From Sepioteuthis lessoniana (Eukaryota > Mollusca > Cephalopoda > Myopsida > Loliginidae): a DNA stretch of 64,000 nt. Position numbers and translations under genes: made by a program. Shown here in pieces: positions 42,712 to 54,756 of this stretch. A model generated the notes under the pieces. It saw only the letters and a list, made by a program, of their open reading frames with translations. It was not told the origin of the DNA and did no database searches. Position 1 is the first letter of the stretch. Every line of letters begins with the position of its first letter. The DNA is taken from the NCBI GenBank assembly GCA_963585895.1, contig OY757904.1:8806426-8870425 (forward strand). The letters run 5' to 3'.

Positions 42712-43560
42712 TCTCGCAAAGTGAACCGGCGGACTGTTGATTTGAATTCAGCGTTTTCCCCTTTTTCCGTAACAAAGCTAAAGAACCCAGTCTGGCCTAC
42801 TGTTTACAAATTGCTAGCGGAATAAGGGATAGATTCATGCCTTCTTAAAAGGCTTTTGGAAAAGACAAACAGCCTCGTCCAACATCAGCCCAGTCAGTTG
42901 GGGCTGTAGAATACACCGACTGCATCTCTTCAGAGGAGTAAGAAACCCGCAACGAGTGTCCTAGATATGACAATAAACAATCTGATGGTGAAGCTTCAGG
43001 AATGCTGCTGCTTAAGGGAAGTACCTCTTCATTGTCATTGCTCCCATGCCCACTCGATGGGTCAAATAGAAATGTTTCACGTTTAAACTGAGAGTAAACA
43101 AATGGCTTATGTTAAATTGAATTGTTAGACATAGAACGGTTTTATCATTTAACTACAAAAATATGTTTACGAATAATATATTTAATATATATGTAAAAAC
43201 AGGATTTGGCATGAAACAACCGACAATGTTTTATATGCCATAAAACCAAACCAAAATAATTAACTGTGTTCAAAAATGAACTCAGGCTCGTTTAATGATG
43301 CTATCTACAATTTTTTTTATCAACCATATTAATTATATATGTATAAAGAGGATTTGATATTAAAAAACTTACAATGATTGATATGCCATAAAAGCCAACC
43401 AAATCAAATCCTATATATTTAATATATGTGTATAAAAAGAATTTGGCATTAAGTAACTAACAAGAGTTGATATGCCATAAAAAACAACCAAATCGTCCAA
43501 CATTATAATTCGTATCGCCAATTCCATTTCCTATGACGACAGCAGTTACGCTAAGCACAC
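42712..43560 (-). mobile_element. SINE A copy, minus strand, split by element C
   Basis: Body at 42,712-42,885 (GAATTCAGCGTTTTCCCC, GAACCCAGTCTGGCCTACTG, CATGCCTTCTTAAAAGGC). Head at 43,493-43,560 (TCGTATCGCCAATTCCATTT, GACGACAGCAGTTACGCT). TCGTCCAACAT is present on both sides of the intervening element C. Confidence 0.82.
42886..43492 (+). mobile_element. Element C with 11-bp target duplication and three 3' tails
   Basis: Flanked by TCGTCCAACAT at 42,875-42,885 and 43,493-43,503. The head starts CAGCCCAGTCAGTTGGGGCT. The 3' side holds three successive versions of the tail (GTTTTATATGCCATAAAACC near 43,230, GATTGATATGCCATAAAAGC near 43,380, GTTGATATGCCATAAAAAAC near 43,470), each with a GGATTTGGCAT-like lead. 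The duplication proves that C is a mobile unit and fixes its ends. Confidence 0.9.
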
Positions 43561-43568
43561 TTCCACAT

Positions 43569-43650
43569 GTGTGTGAGTGTCTGTGTGTGTGTCTGTGTCT
43601 GTGTGTGTGTCTGTGTGTCAGTGTGTGTCCGTGTCTGTGCGTGTGTGAGT
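43569..43650. repeat. (GT)n microsatellite with CT interruptions
   Basis: GTGTCTGT-type units over about 80 bp. Confidence 0.85.
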
Positions 43651-43654
43651 GCAA

Positions 43655-44279
43655 TAAGGAAAAGGAGAAGCTGAAAGAAATTGAGCTAAATTATTTTCAA
43701 CATAGAAATTAGTAACCACAACTCTTGAACAAAATACTTTAATTTTGCCACTGTGGAGTCGTATATTGTGATTGCCTAAACTCGAAAATAACAAATTAAG
43801 TACACTCGTACTTGTGAACACTGCACGGGGCAGAACAGCAGGCTTTCTGATCGATTAGGTCTCTACCCAAAAGCCTTTCATCTGATCTCTCGGCTGTCTA
43901 CAAATACTGTTTAAACAGAATACTCGAGGCCCTGACTTTTCAGAGGCTGCACACCGTCACTGACAGATATGCAAACTTTCCCTCGGCGGAGAGTCTCTAA
44001 GATGTGATCAGGATTTGTTTGATCGCACCAACACCCTGAAAGTACTCTAAAAAAGAATCCAATTTCGGCTTCTTTCCTATTTATTTATTTATCAAATTGC
44101 CAACCATTCCATTCTAAATCAAACGCTTATCCTTATACAACACATCAATAATAAAAATAACACACTCGACTCGAATTGATTGATTGATTTTTACGACAGG
44201 TCAACTGGTCTAGGGTTACTTTATGCTTAGCGTTTGGCGAATCGTATTCATATTTACATTTTTTATGCTGCTGGTTCTT

Positions 44280-44280
<1 letters not shown>
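43655..44280. other. Unassigned stretch, partly GC-richer
   Basis: The 43,815-44,030 part is less AT-rich than its surroundings and might be an old coding fragment of a retroelement. No frame is long or recognisable. Confidence 0.4.

Positions 44281-44342
<62 letters not shown>
44281..44342. repeat. (TG)n microsatellite
   Basis: About 62 bp of TG without interruption. Confidence 0.95.
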
Positions 44343-44343
<1 letters not shown>

Positions 44344-44424
44344 ACACGGTCCTATCGAATAAGAATGATTTTTAAACACGTTTATTTCTCCGAGCAATGA
44401 GACTATAATAGACACTATCATTCT

Positions 44425-44560
44425 CAAGTTCAGAGTCGACCTGGAAGTAATGGCAATGTAAGGATAATTTACACTCCCCAGATCTCAAGAACAGAAGCCT
44501 CCTCATCAAATGCAGTTAAGTATCATACCCAGGGCATACCATTTGGAAAGGGGGGGTGCG
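44425..44560 (-). mobile_element. Element C head fragment, minus strand
   Basis: GAGTCGACCTGGAAGTAATG, GGCAATGTAAGGATAATTTA and TATCATACCCAGGGCATACC follow the head of C in reverse. Confidence 0.6.
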
Positions 44561-45202
44561 TATTCCAAGTTCCACTGACAAAGCGGTCATCTTGTTATGT
44601 TTGATTGTGGGTAATTCAGACTTGTTTAACGTTATTGATTTGATTGGTTACATGTTTATTTCACCTGACCTTTGACCTTGTATTTTCTCTGTTTCGGCAA
44701 GAGATCCAATTGAAACAGGAAAAGGCATTATCTTCCCTTTTCCTCTTATGCATAACTGTCACTAAATCAATCGCTTATTTAAACTAAACTTAGTTATTAA
44801 TTTGTTGATTTGTCATTTCAAGTAATCAGACTTGATCAACTATTGATTGATTGATTTTAACCATATCTACAGCCGTTTTATGTTTAGAGGTTACGAAATT
44901 ACTTTCAATTTTATGATATCAAATTATTCCTAGTTTATGCATATCAAATATTCCTATTTTATACTGATAATTTTCACTCTTGTATGATTTCACGTATTAC
45001 TAACAAATTACTACATGGTTTAAAGTAATAATTCCTATTTAATAAAAGTCATTTGTTGGGCATAGTTTGTTGGTTTCAAGTAACTTATAATAAGGCTTAC
45101 AAAATAATTATTACTTCAAGTAACAATTCTTAAAACAAATAATTTACTCGCCGTTATATGTTGCCATTTATTTCAATGTGATGATTTTCAAACCGATCTC
45201 AT
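44561..45202. other. Unassigned AT-rich stretch
   Basis: No gene seen. Repeated words such as TTAAGTAATAATTC near 45,020-45,130 suggest a decayed AT-rich tandem. Confidence 0.45.
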
Positions 45203-45780
45203 TGCCCAGTCGGCTGGGGCTGTAGAATACACCGACTGCTTCTCTGCAGAGGGGTAAGAACCCCCCAACGAGTATCCTGGATATGACACTAAACAATCTA
45301 ATGGTGAGGTTCCAGCAATGCTGGAGCTTTGGGGAATACAGAGTACCCCTTCATTGCCATTGCTCCCATGTCTACTCTGGCCCGGAGTGGTAGCACCTGA
45401 TAAGGGTCCTATCTATGTGCTAAATAGAATTAACAGCATACTTATGCTAAAATGAATTGTTTGAGTAAAACTGAATAGTTTGAAATAGAAATGACTTTTA
45501 CAATTAAACCGTACTTACATTTAAACTGCGTGCTTATGCTTAGCTGAATTATTTGAAATAGAACTGTTTTTCGACATTAAAACTGTATTTACACTTAACC
45601 GAATTGTTACATACAACTGCTTGAATAGTTAGAAATGAAAATGTTTCTGTCCATTAAACTGTGTACTTATGCTAAACTGAATTGTTTTAAATAGAACAGA
45701 TTATTTACATAGAAATGGATTTGGCGTTAAATATCCTACAAAGTTTGATATGCCATAAAACCCAACAAACCAACCAAACA
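45203..45780 (+). mobile_element. Element C copy, complete
   Basis: Head GCCCAGTCGGCTGGGGCTGT at 45,203, the CCGGAGTGGTAGCACCTGAT block, AT-rich units, and tail ATGGATTTGGCGTTAAATAT and GTTTGATATGCCATAAAACC. Confidence 0.88.
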
Positions 45781-45789
45781 TCAAACCGT

Positions 45790-45965
45790 TCTAACAGGTA
45801 CTACCATAATGTACAAGAGTGGATCTTGCGCTAATGGCAATAAATCTCTACTGTACACTCTCCAGATCTCCAAAACTGGAGCCTTACTATTATATACGGT
45901 TTAGTGTTATCCCCAGGATACGCTTTTTTGCGAGGTCCAATCACTCTGCAAGAGAGAAAGTCATA
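45790..45965 (-). mobile_element. Element C head fragment, minus strand
   Basis: Reversed head blocks (GAGTGGATCTTGCGCTAATG, CCAGATCTCCAAAACTGGAG, TAGTGTTATCCCCAGGATAC). It lies inverted directly after the complete plus-strand copy. Confidence 0.65.
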
Positions 45966-46249
45966 GTAATCTAAGCCCCCATCCCGACACCGCAGTGGAA
46001 ATTCGGTGTACGTATATTTGAATGTATAGTAAAATTTGATGGATTTAAAATATAGCAATAATTGAAATTCCAATACTGTTTTAATATTTCATTGAAAGCG
46101 GCAAAACATAGAGAAGATCAATTGACTGGAACAACTTTTGATGTTTGTCTACAATCTGTTCCGTTGATCATGAAGAATAGAGACGCCATTCAATGTTTGC
46201 CAAATGAAAATACTTCCTAAAAAGTAAGCAATTCATTAGAGATTACAGA

Positions 46250-47630
46250 ATACGAATATGAGAATAATAGAGAGAAATGACACCAAAAGAAATATCTAGC
46301 TAGAAAGTTGCCGCTGAAGCCAAACAAATTTTAAAAGGAAACTTTTTATCAGATCTAGTATTGCAGAAAATACAGAGGTAACATGAAAAGGGAGATATCT
46401 TAAGAGAAAACTGGTAAACATCACAGACACCATAAATAAAGAAGCAAGAGAAGACGAAAAGTAGGAATTATCAAATCTGAAATCAAGATTAACTCAAGAA
46501 ACAAAAACAGCCACTCTGATAAAATAGAAAGAAAGAAATTTCTTTTTTAAATCGATGCAGGTTGAAAAAAAACGAGCAATTATCAGAAGCAAGGATTGAA
46601 GAAAAGCGAAATTTCAAATGAAAAACCTCAATAAACAGCAAAACATGGAAACAAACGATATTTCAGAGCTGAATGATGGTGTAAAAATGCTGACAAGAAA
46701 ATTTAGAAGTTACTCAAAGAAAAAAAAAAAGCATTACAGAAAGCTCCAAAGAATTAATTCAAATCTACAAAGAGCTGCACAACGATTCAAAGACAGCTCT
46801 AACACGACCGTGCCAGACTATGCGAAGATATAAAATAAAACAGAAAGGAATATCTGCTATAAGTGGTAAAATAAACTAGAGAAGATTACGAAAAGAAAGG
46901 AGATTACAAAGAAACAGATAGTAAATGCGAAATAGAGACAAAATGAATCGATTCGATATAACGGAGAATGCAAATGGAAAAATGAAACTAAAAAAAAAGT
47001 TAAATAAAATTTGTTACGAAATGTAAGGAGTCAAAAAGGAACTCTTTAAGACAGTAGTGGTTGGCTAAATAAAACGAGCTTCTAAGAATAGAAGAGATTA
47101 CAGTGAAATAAATGCACCAAGACAAAAAAAATCAACCCGAAAAGTAGCCAAATGGAAAGTACTAGAACCAGACGGAATCTATAGATTTTGGATTAATAAG
47201 TTTGCAAAATTGTAAAATAGTCTTCTTCATCCAATTCAAAACTTCTTGGGGGTAGAACTTCTAAAGTGGACGACAAGAAGTAGAACCAACCTGATCCAAA
47301 AGAAACTATGCTATGCAATTACGGACAAATTACGTGCTTACTAATGATGTAGAAAATCATGACTAGATGAAAAGCAGTGTAGATTTGCCTCAATTAGAAA
47401 GAAATTGTGAGGTATTCCAATTTACAAGTATAAGAAAAAGAGTTAATAAACGTGATTAAATTCATTCTACCAAAATGAAAGAATTGAAACAAGAATTTTA
47501 ATGAAGACGAAGGAGTGGATTTTGTGATACCCAAAGAAAAAACAGTGGAAACAAATTGGACTGGATTTCGAAATATCGAATGAATGAGATTTAAATGACA
47601 ACGATTAGACATTTCTTTGGGCATTTGAAT
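46250..47630 (+). pseudogene. Non-LTR element with restriction-like endonuclease, 5'-half relic of another subfamily
   Basis: An A-rich plus-strand region whose frames give pieces of the N-terminal half and the start of the reverse transcriptase of the family. There is a Lys/Gln-rich HYRKLQRINSNLQRAAQRFK stretch at 46,731-46,790. Then come KWKVLEPDGIYRFWINKF at about 47,150-47,205 (family PGPDGVxGFWxKKF), LLHPIQNFLG and NYGQITCLLMM at about 47,320-47,350 (family NYRPITCLPMMWK). Stops are frequent. The A-richness differs from the other copies, pointing to a separate lineage or an older age. Confidence 0.65.
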
Positions 47631-48945
47631 CGGATTCCATAAAATAGAAGGAAATAAAGGTTAAAAAGGGTTTATTTTAAGATAATGAATAAAATTATTT
47701 TTAAGAAACGTACATTGACAAAATCTATTGAAAGGAATTAATCCATGTTTCTAATGACGTAGTCTGAACATTTCCAAAACTTGAAAAGAAAGAACCTTAA
47801 ATGAACCGATGAAATTTCTCATTATGCATAAGGATCTATAACTTAGTCTTGAGATGTTACATAATTTGCAAAGGTGCATATATATATACTTAGCCGTTGG
47901 ACTGAGCTGCAAGACGGAGCAGCATTTGGGGACCCTCTCTGGCCAACCATCTGCTATAGTCGGTCACAAGAAGAGTCAAGTCAAGTAGCAGTTCAAGTTT
48001 AGGATAGAAAAGAACAGTGAGCCGCCAGAAAAAGTAGCAATTCGAGAAAGTAGTAGGCAACTGGCCGTTCTACAGAATGAGATAGAAAACTGGCTTGCAC
48101 CCAAGTTACTGTTCACCGTCTATATTGCGATAGTTAAGGTCTACTCACGCTGAAGAGAGAAGTGATACATGTGTCCCCCCACCCTGAACACACAGACACA
48201 AACCCCAACATCACTCGAAGAAGGAAGAAAGACGATAATGCATTTGTATTCTCGGGTTTGTTTGAGTTTCTTTTTTTTATTTGTGGAGCTGATCCCGGAC
48301 TTATTCAGTTTGGACCAAATTATGCAGCCGACTAATCTTTATTTTTTTAAAAAAAAAAAGAACACAACGTGGGATTGAGATTGTTTAGTATCGAAACAAG
48401 GTGAGCTGTGGGTCGATATTGCCACAAATACTTCAAAAAGTCAAGAGCTTAATGATAAAACATTAAATTTACACAACAAATATTAATTTTCTACATGATC
48501 TTCCTATTTCAATGCACTTAATTCATCAGTGAATCTTAAGAAAAGAAGTGGCGTTGAAGGAATAATTGTATTTTAAAAAATGACTGAAGTGCACACACAC
48601 AGACACACACACACGTTATGTGATCAAAAAGTACCAAATCTTTAATATATTTTTAAATTTAAAATTAAAATGAAGACATCTGCATCGAGGATCAGATTAA
48701 AGTGATAATGATCTGTAGATGTCTAAACAGCAGTTGTTGTTTTTTTATCAAGTCTCAAAATTTGTAATCAACTATTTTTAGTGAAAAGTGCGTAGATATT
48801 GATACGTGAGTAAATTTGGTACTAAAATAGTTTCATGCATAATATGGGAAAAAATCTGAGAAGTAACAAAAATAGTGACACAAATACCATATATATATAT
48901 AAATCAACTATTTTTCTTCAGGTTAGTTTAGAGCAATATGTGTGT
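47631..48945. other. Unassigned; GC-richer block 47,890-48,180
   Basis: 47,890-48,180 is noticeably less AT-rich (starts TTAGCCGTTGGACTGAGCTG) and could be an unrecognised LTR or SINE piece. Around 48,613-48,740, GTTATGTGATCAAAAAGTACC and GATGTCTAAACAGCAGTTG recall the end of a mariner-type element and resemble 50,896-51,010. Confidence 0.4.
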
Positions 48946-48949
48946 GTGC

Positions 48950-49200
48950 ATTTAACAACTCCTCTGCACGAATAGGGTGTGATAGAAGGTCAATTTTTAA
49001 GCGTAGTTTAGCAGGTTTGAATTAAGAGTTTTCCTTCTTCTAGAATAGTTGCCTAAAGAACCCAGTCTCTTCTATTATTTATCCATAGCTTGGTGGAGAA
49101 TTATGGGATACATCCTTTTCTCAAGGTATTTCGTGTTATGTAAAATGAAAACAGCTTCATCCAGGATTTGAACTCGGGTCACCATGTCCATAAGCACACA
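48950..49200 (-). mobile_element. SINE A copy, minus strand
   Basis: TTTTTAAGCGTAGTTTAGCA, GAGTTTTCCTTCTTCTAGAA, CTTTTCTCAAGGTATTTCGT, and the reversed B box GGATTTGAACTCGGGTCACC. Confidence 0.85.
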
Positions 49201-49228
49201 CCATAAGCACACACACACACACGTATAT

Positions 49229-50408
49229 TGTGGAAATTTGTTAGGGAACTGGTGATCCTGTTTCACCGAATATCAGCAGCCCCTTGGGTCACGTGGTGTC
49301 CACTATAAAAAGAGCTCCATCTGAAGATTCCTCCTCTTTTTTCCACTCCCACCACTGTTAGCAACAGGGCCATATCGTGGCAGCCCTTGACGACAAACGT
49401 ATTTGGTACCCTCATCACCAGCCAGGAGCCAAGAGCGACGAACGCACGTGCTTAGATAAAAGAAACCAGAATCACAGCTAAGTTCTCGCAAGCATTTTAT
49501 CTGCAAAACCTAACCTTACAAAACCCTACATAACCTAAACTTACAACCTAAACTTATAACCTCACCTAAACCTCACATAACCTCACAAAACCTTACCTAA
49601 CCTTACTCTTATATACCTACCACCTATCAGAACATTGAACTCTTTTTTGAACTCTTACAAATTCGTTGTTTGTTCCATTTGGTGTTTAAAAGCCTGTTTG
49701 TTGTTTGTTGTATATAAATTTTGTTACACAAAAGGTCGCTCGTCTCCTTTCTTCAAAAGATGCCACCCATCTTCTTACTGCGGTCGAAGTGTAACACTAT
49801 GTAGGTGGTCCGCCAAGCAGACGATTCCTTTGTCTGTTTTGGCGCGAAACCAGACAATGGGTTTTGGACTCGAGATCTCGGCGTGACTGGAAGTGGGGAA
49901 GGGAATACGAGAAGGGAGTTGGACAAAGGGACTGGAAGAAGGCAGTTGGCGACGGACGACAGACAGGGCAGTCGACACCGGACAGCAGAGAGACCAGTCA
50001 GATGAGATGAGATCCAGAGCAGTGAGGAAGACCGATCAGGATAGGTTGGCATTCCTAGTAGCTTTGTAGAAGTTTCGCTAGAAATCCACGCAAGCGTTAG
50101 TCTACATATGCACACAGGAAATGCAGAGTGTTGCATAACTCTTTGTCTTGCACTTTGAGTTAACCCCAGGCATATTGTTTGTTTGTTCTTTTTCTCCCGC
50201 TCCCTCGATTGATTTCTTGTAGCCGTAAAGAAATGTGCGATGCCCCGATCGGAACTACTAAATGATCACCGGCCAAGAAGTGAAATGGTTTGAAGAAGTT
50301 AATGTAACGTGGGGGCCAAGGGGGTATCGTCACAGAAGTACGGTTTATTCTTTTACAAAACGTAGGGATTAAACCGGGCTTTTCGCGGCTTATAAAAATC
50401 CCCACAAT
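49229..50408 (+). mobile_element. Possible LTR-type retroelement remnant
   Basis: Starts TGTGGAAATTTGTTAGGGAA and could end TCCCCACA (TGTGG...CCACA), with ATAT on both sides. A TATA-like CACTATAAAAAGAGCTCC lies about 80 bp in, as in LTR promoters. 49,500-49,615 is built of AACCTAA/CCTTAC-like words. 49,720-50,150 is GC-richer. No gag or pol frame could be recognised and I have no second copy in the window, so this is tentative. Confidence 0.3.
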
Positions 50409-52370
50409 ATATATATATATATATAACACTAAAAGAGCCTCTAATTCGTAAAATCTTTGCAGTACTCAAAACACAAAATTGCAGAACAATGTCACAATTA
50501 TATGAAGAATATATAAGATCTAGAAATTGTAAAAGTAAGGCAAGTTAAAAACTCAGCGCTCAAATTTCCACGGTTACGATTGTCAGGAGGGCTGGTAATT
50601 CACACGTCGAACCTATATATAAAAATAGAATTTCTCCATACGTTTAGATGCTTACATGTACCTGGTAGAAAAAGTAGTCGTCAATTTTATACTCTTTTAA
50701 ATTTTATAGAAAAAGACGTTTCTTCATGATTAAGCACTTATTTGTCGATGACGAAGGCATCTAATCTTTGGGCAGTCGAAGAACTAGACAACCAGATATT
50801 TTGATAAGCCTACAATGACTTCTCTTTTAAAAAAGTGACAAAAATAAGTATCGCACTTCGTTTATTCTTATCGATTCTAAACAATTCTACTTACGAGGTG
50901 TGATAAAAAAAATGTATAGAGAGTGAATCTTTTTTTATCTTAGAATTAATATGAAGTCGTTCACACCGTTTAGCAGCTGATAGAATGTAGTGACGATGTC
51001 TAGACAGCAGTCTAAAGAGTCAGCGTCAATCGTCCATTATTCTAATTAGCAATCTCGATACTATTTATCAATTGTTTTTGGCGGAACACAAGATTGGGCG
51101 AGTGCAACAACTTCACCAGACCTACCTTCATGTAATTTTTTCTTATATTCTAAACTGCTAGTTTATTTCGAAGGTAACTGAGGATGTAGAGACGGGGCAT
51201 TTTCACACCAGATCAAAAGTAAAGTTTCGGAGGTGCTTCGACTTGTGGAAAACTCGGTGGAATAAGTGGGTTGAATGCTAAAGGAACTATTTTGATGAAA
51301 GTTACATCTATTGTTCATTTCTGTTTTTATAAACACAGCTTCAGTTTCGATATTATTTTTAACACACCTTGTATATTTTTTCTCTTCTCTTGATTTGACA
51401 TAACTTCGAAAAATTATTCTAAGTGCTCTCACAACGTTAAAAGTATTCACCTCAAGGCGAAAAGGTTTCCATGTACCATCAATAAGTACATCAAAGTAGA
51501 ATGTTGGGAAGATGGTTGTGATTCACTATATGATTCAGTATCTAATCAGATAGTTCGAGTTGGAGATTTTATATGCGTGTATATATGTATTTTTTTCTTT
51601 TTATAGAAAGTTATTTTTTTGTTTGGTTGAAGGCCACAGAACTTTCATTTTTTATGATTTGATTATGATTTTCTCTCGAGATTTTTTCCACCTAGTTACT
51701 TTGCATCAGGGTCCAATTTATAGAGAAGTTGCCGTACGTTCTGCTTCCAAGTACTTTTTCATCCAATCGATTGATCGTCTTTAGAGAGATTATGTTTTCG
51801 TCTAAATATTTCTACATTGGTCGTACAACAACCACCCATCCCTGTCGTTCCACCTCTCTAGTACCAGTGCCATCAAACAACATGTAATTATAATTCATTG
51901 ATATAACACTGATGAAGGAACATTTGAAAATATACGAAAAATCCTCACCATTAACACCAAAATCATATATAAAAATAACAACAAAAATACCAGCAAATCT
52001 TTAAAGCCATTGACAATAAATAAGTAAACATAAATAAAATCGTATAAAACCCCGGCACTAATATACTAAACATCTCCAACAACTAATACGCTTATCAAAG
52101 TAACCCTTACCGTTAATAAACCGTTTCAAGAAAATAAATTTGCACCAAAACTAAAATAGAGAAGAAAAAATACTAAAAAGAAATAATCTGCCTAAAGATG
52201 ATCAATTGATATGATCAAAAACACTTGAGCGCATAACATAGGGCAACTTCTCTATCGATTTTACTTTGATGGTAAGAAACTAGCAAGAAAGTTTGACAAA
52301 AAAACATAATGAAATCATAAAAAGGCAAAGTTCCTAAGTCTTTAATCAATCTGGTTTGGACAATATATAT
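50409..52370. other. Unassigned stretch with possible mariner end
   Basis: 50,896-51,060 begins ACGAGGTGTGATAAAAAAAA and continues GTCGTTCACACCGTTTAGCA and GATGTCTAGACAGCAGTC. This layout is like the untranslated leader of a mariner-type element, with no transposase frame left. The rest is unassigned. Confidence 0.35.
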
Positions 52371-54470
52371 ATATAAACTCACCGCTGGATTCGAATCTTA
52401 TCACGGTACACTAAGAATTGTAAATATTTAATTAAGAATTTTAAATTGAATTAGAAACTCACCGCTAGATCCTAATCGTGCCAGGGAAGTGGGGAAGAAG
52501 GAAAAAAGTCTCACTACCACGTACACCTAGTTAAATCAACTTTCTGGCAAATTGGTTTGCTAAAGCAATAGCCAATCAAATGCCTGGAAACCAAGGCCTA
52601 CGTTGGCAAATCTTTAAAAAACGAAATTGATTTGTAGCGTCTTAATTTTTGTGTTGCGAATTGGGATTGATCATCCCAAGTGGGGTCCAGCTGGCGATGG
52701 GCGTATTATGTTGAAAGACCCGAACTCCCTCCCCATTACACAGCAAAAAGACGTTACTGATGACGCAACACACAGCACCTTTTTTTTTAAATCAAAAAAG
52801 CGTATTTCTTACACATGTACATATATATATATACACAGACAAAACCCAAGTAAATCAATTCGATTATTTTACTTAGATTTGACTTTCAATAACAACATGC
52901 CTATTGATACTGTTTACAAGAAAAACGTAATAGAAATAATTCGACTACCCCTTTACAACTTCCAAAAAGACGTGAATTGTTTATCACTTAAATTGTAGAT
53001 TGAGATACTATTCTGATGAGAATGCACTGTGAGGCAAATTTTGTGAAAATGTTTTATTGAAATGGCAGTTGATATCATTTAAAAGAAATTTAGTAACTCA
53101 GCATCAAAATATCTCCATATTTTAAAAATAAATATCCTCAAATTTACTGGAACCGAGTCAACTAAATGACGTGACAGAACTGGTGTAAATTTATCATTAC
53201 GGTTTTTGGATGTGACAGAAGGTAAATTTAATGTAGAGTGCCTCGAAGGAAGCAAACCTCCCGAATGGGAGGTGCAAAAATTGCTCAGTTCCATCGGCAT
53301 TCTCTTTCAGGGGCAGTTCAAGTATCCGACAATCAACCTAGTCCTTACCAATTTTCGGCGTGAGGACAAGCGCGAGCGAGAGGGAAAGCTCTTTGGAACA
53401 TGAGCTATTGACTTTTAGTGGCCACCCGACATGGATGCCAGGTGCGAAATCTCTAGCGAAAAACTCAAAAGTGCAACTGTGTTGACAACGACGGATATCT
53501 ATGTAAAATAGCGAGACAACAGTTTATCAGGAGGCTGAGTGTAACATAATGTTGATTTGTAACTGAAGAAAGCGAAAATAAAATCAGAAAGCACTTTAAA
53601 CATAAGGACATGGCTTTGTTCATCGTTTTAAGTTGAGTTTATTTATTTGTTTATTTATTTATTTTTCTGGTCATGGCCAGTTGTGAAAATAGGTTCTTAA
53701 ACACTTGTCGCTATACCAGGGAGTTGGGAGTTTTCTGGGACAACATTCTTTGCTACAAGTTCTATCAAACTCTTTCGGGTTCCCTTTGGAATGGCTGCCC
53801 ATTCAGGTCTTCTCACAGGGCTTCTTAACTCAATCCTTCGACTGACCCCAGAAACGGATCACGAGTCTCTCCTCTGGCCAAATCTAAAGTTAGTCTCAAT
53901 CTCGAATGCATAGGTGTGACGAGTGTACTAGCGAATTAAGCACGTGGTCTTTCGCCATCCCGACAGATGGCCTAACTAGTCGTTAAGAATCACGCCGATT
54001 TAGCTGTCTGCGTACCACCTACACAAACTGGTCAATCATGGTGACCACCTGACCACCAGTAGCACCGAAATATCTGATGGACAACCAATAATTTTACAAA
54101 TAGTTTCGTGACCAGTAATGGAACATGAAGGGCAGGGTATGTGTATATATTTTATCTTGAAGATGTCACAGACCGAGACAAAGATAAACAAAAAATTTTC
54201 TGACAGGAGCGCCCCATAGGAGATGACAAATGTCACAGTCGGAAGAAGACTGATCAGTTTGGAAAGAAACGTCTGAGAAAAGTACACCTCAATACTAGCT
54301 ACAAACATAAACAATTATTTGCTAATCCCAAATGAAGTGCAGCTCTTATAGTCTATCATTTCCAATTTCTTTGGAGAGAAGAAATAAATATCAAAGGTTT
54401 TGTATGACATCATTTTTTTTGTTATAATTTACTAGTCTTTATTTTGTTTGGCTCACATGTGTCAGTAGCA
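52371..54470. other. Unassigned stretch; short direct repeat and a GC-richer part
   Basis: ACTCACCGCTGGATTCGAAT (52,378) recurs as ACTCACCGCTAGATCCTAAT (52,457). 53,200-53,420 has a 65-codon plus-strand frame with fair codon diversity (CLEGSKPPEWEVQKLLSSIG), not recognised. 53,690-54,130 is GC-richer and may be an old repeat. No confident gene. Confidence 0.4.
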
Positions 54471-54474
54471 CTTT

Positions 54475-54725
54475 CGGGGGGGGGGGGACTTAGAATGCGC
54501 TGACTGCATCTTCTCCAGATTGGAAAGGTCCACAACCGAAAAAGGAGTGTCCTGTGTATGACACTAAACTTCATCTGGCAGTGTAGGCTCAATTTAGAAA
54601 TCTGGGTAGTGTGGAGAACTCTTTTATTTCCATTACCCCAGATTCACTCTGAATCCAAGTGATGTGACTAGTTTCGGTCCCATCTGTGGGTCAAATAGAC
54701 CCATTTGAAAATTATTTGTTTTGTA
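54475..54725 (+). mobile_element. Element C head, diverged
   Basis: CGCTGACTGCATCTTCTCCA, AGGAGTGTCCTGTGTATGAC, CATTACCCCAGATTCACTCT and CATCTGTGGGTCAAATAGAC follow the C head. It is strongly diverged and has no AT-rich array. Confidence 0.65.
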
Positions 54726-54756
54726 TAGAAATACTTGGAGGGAATTATTTTTATTA

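Noticed and set aside
49500-49615. Interstitial telomere array
   Set aside because: Words resemble CCTAA/AACCT but have no regular period, so only a weak likeness.
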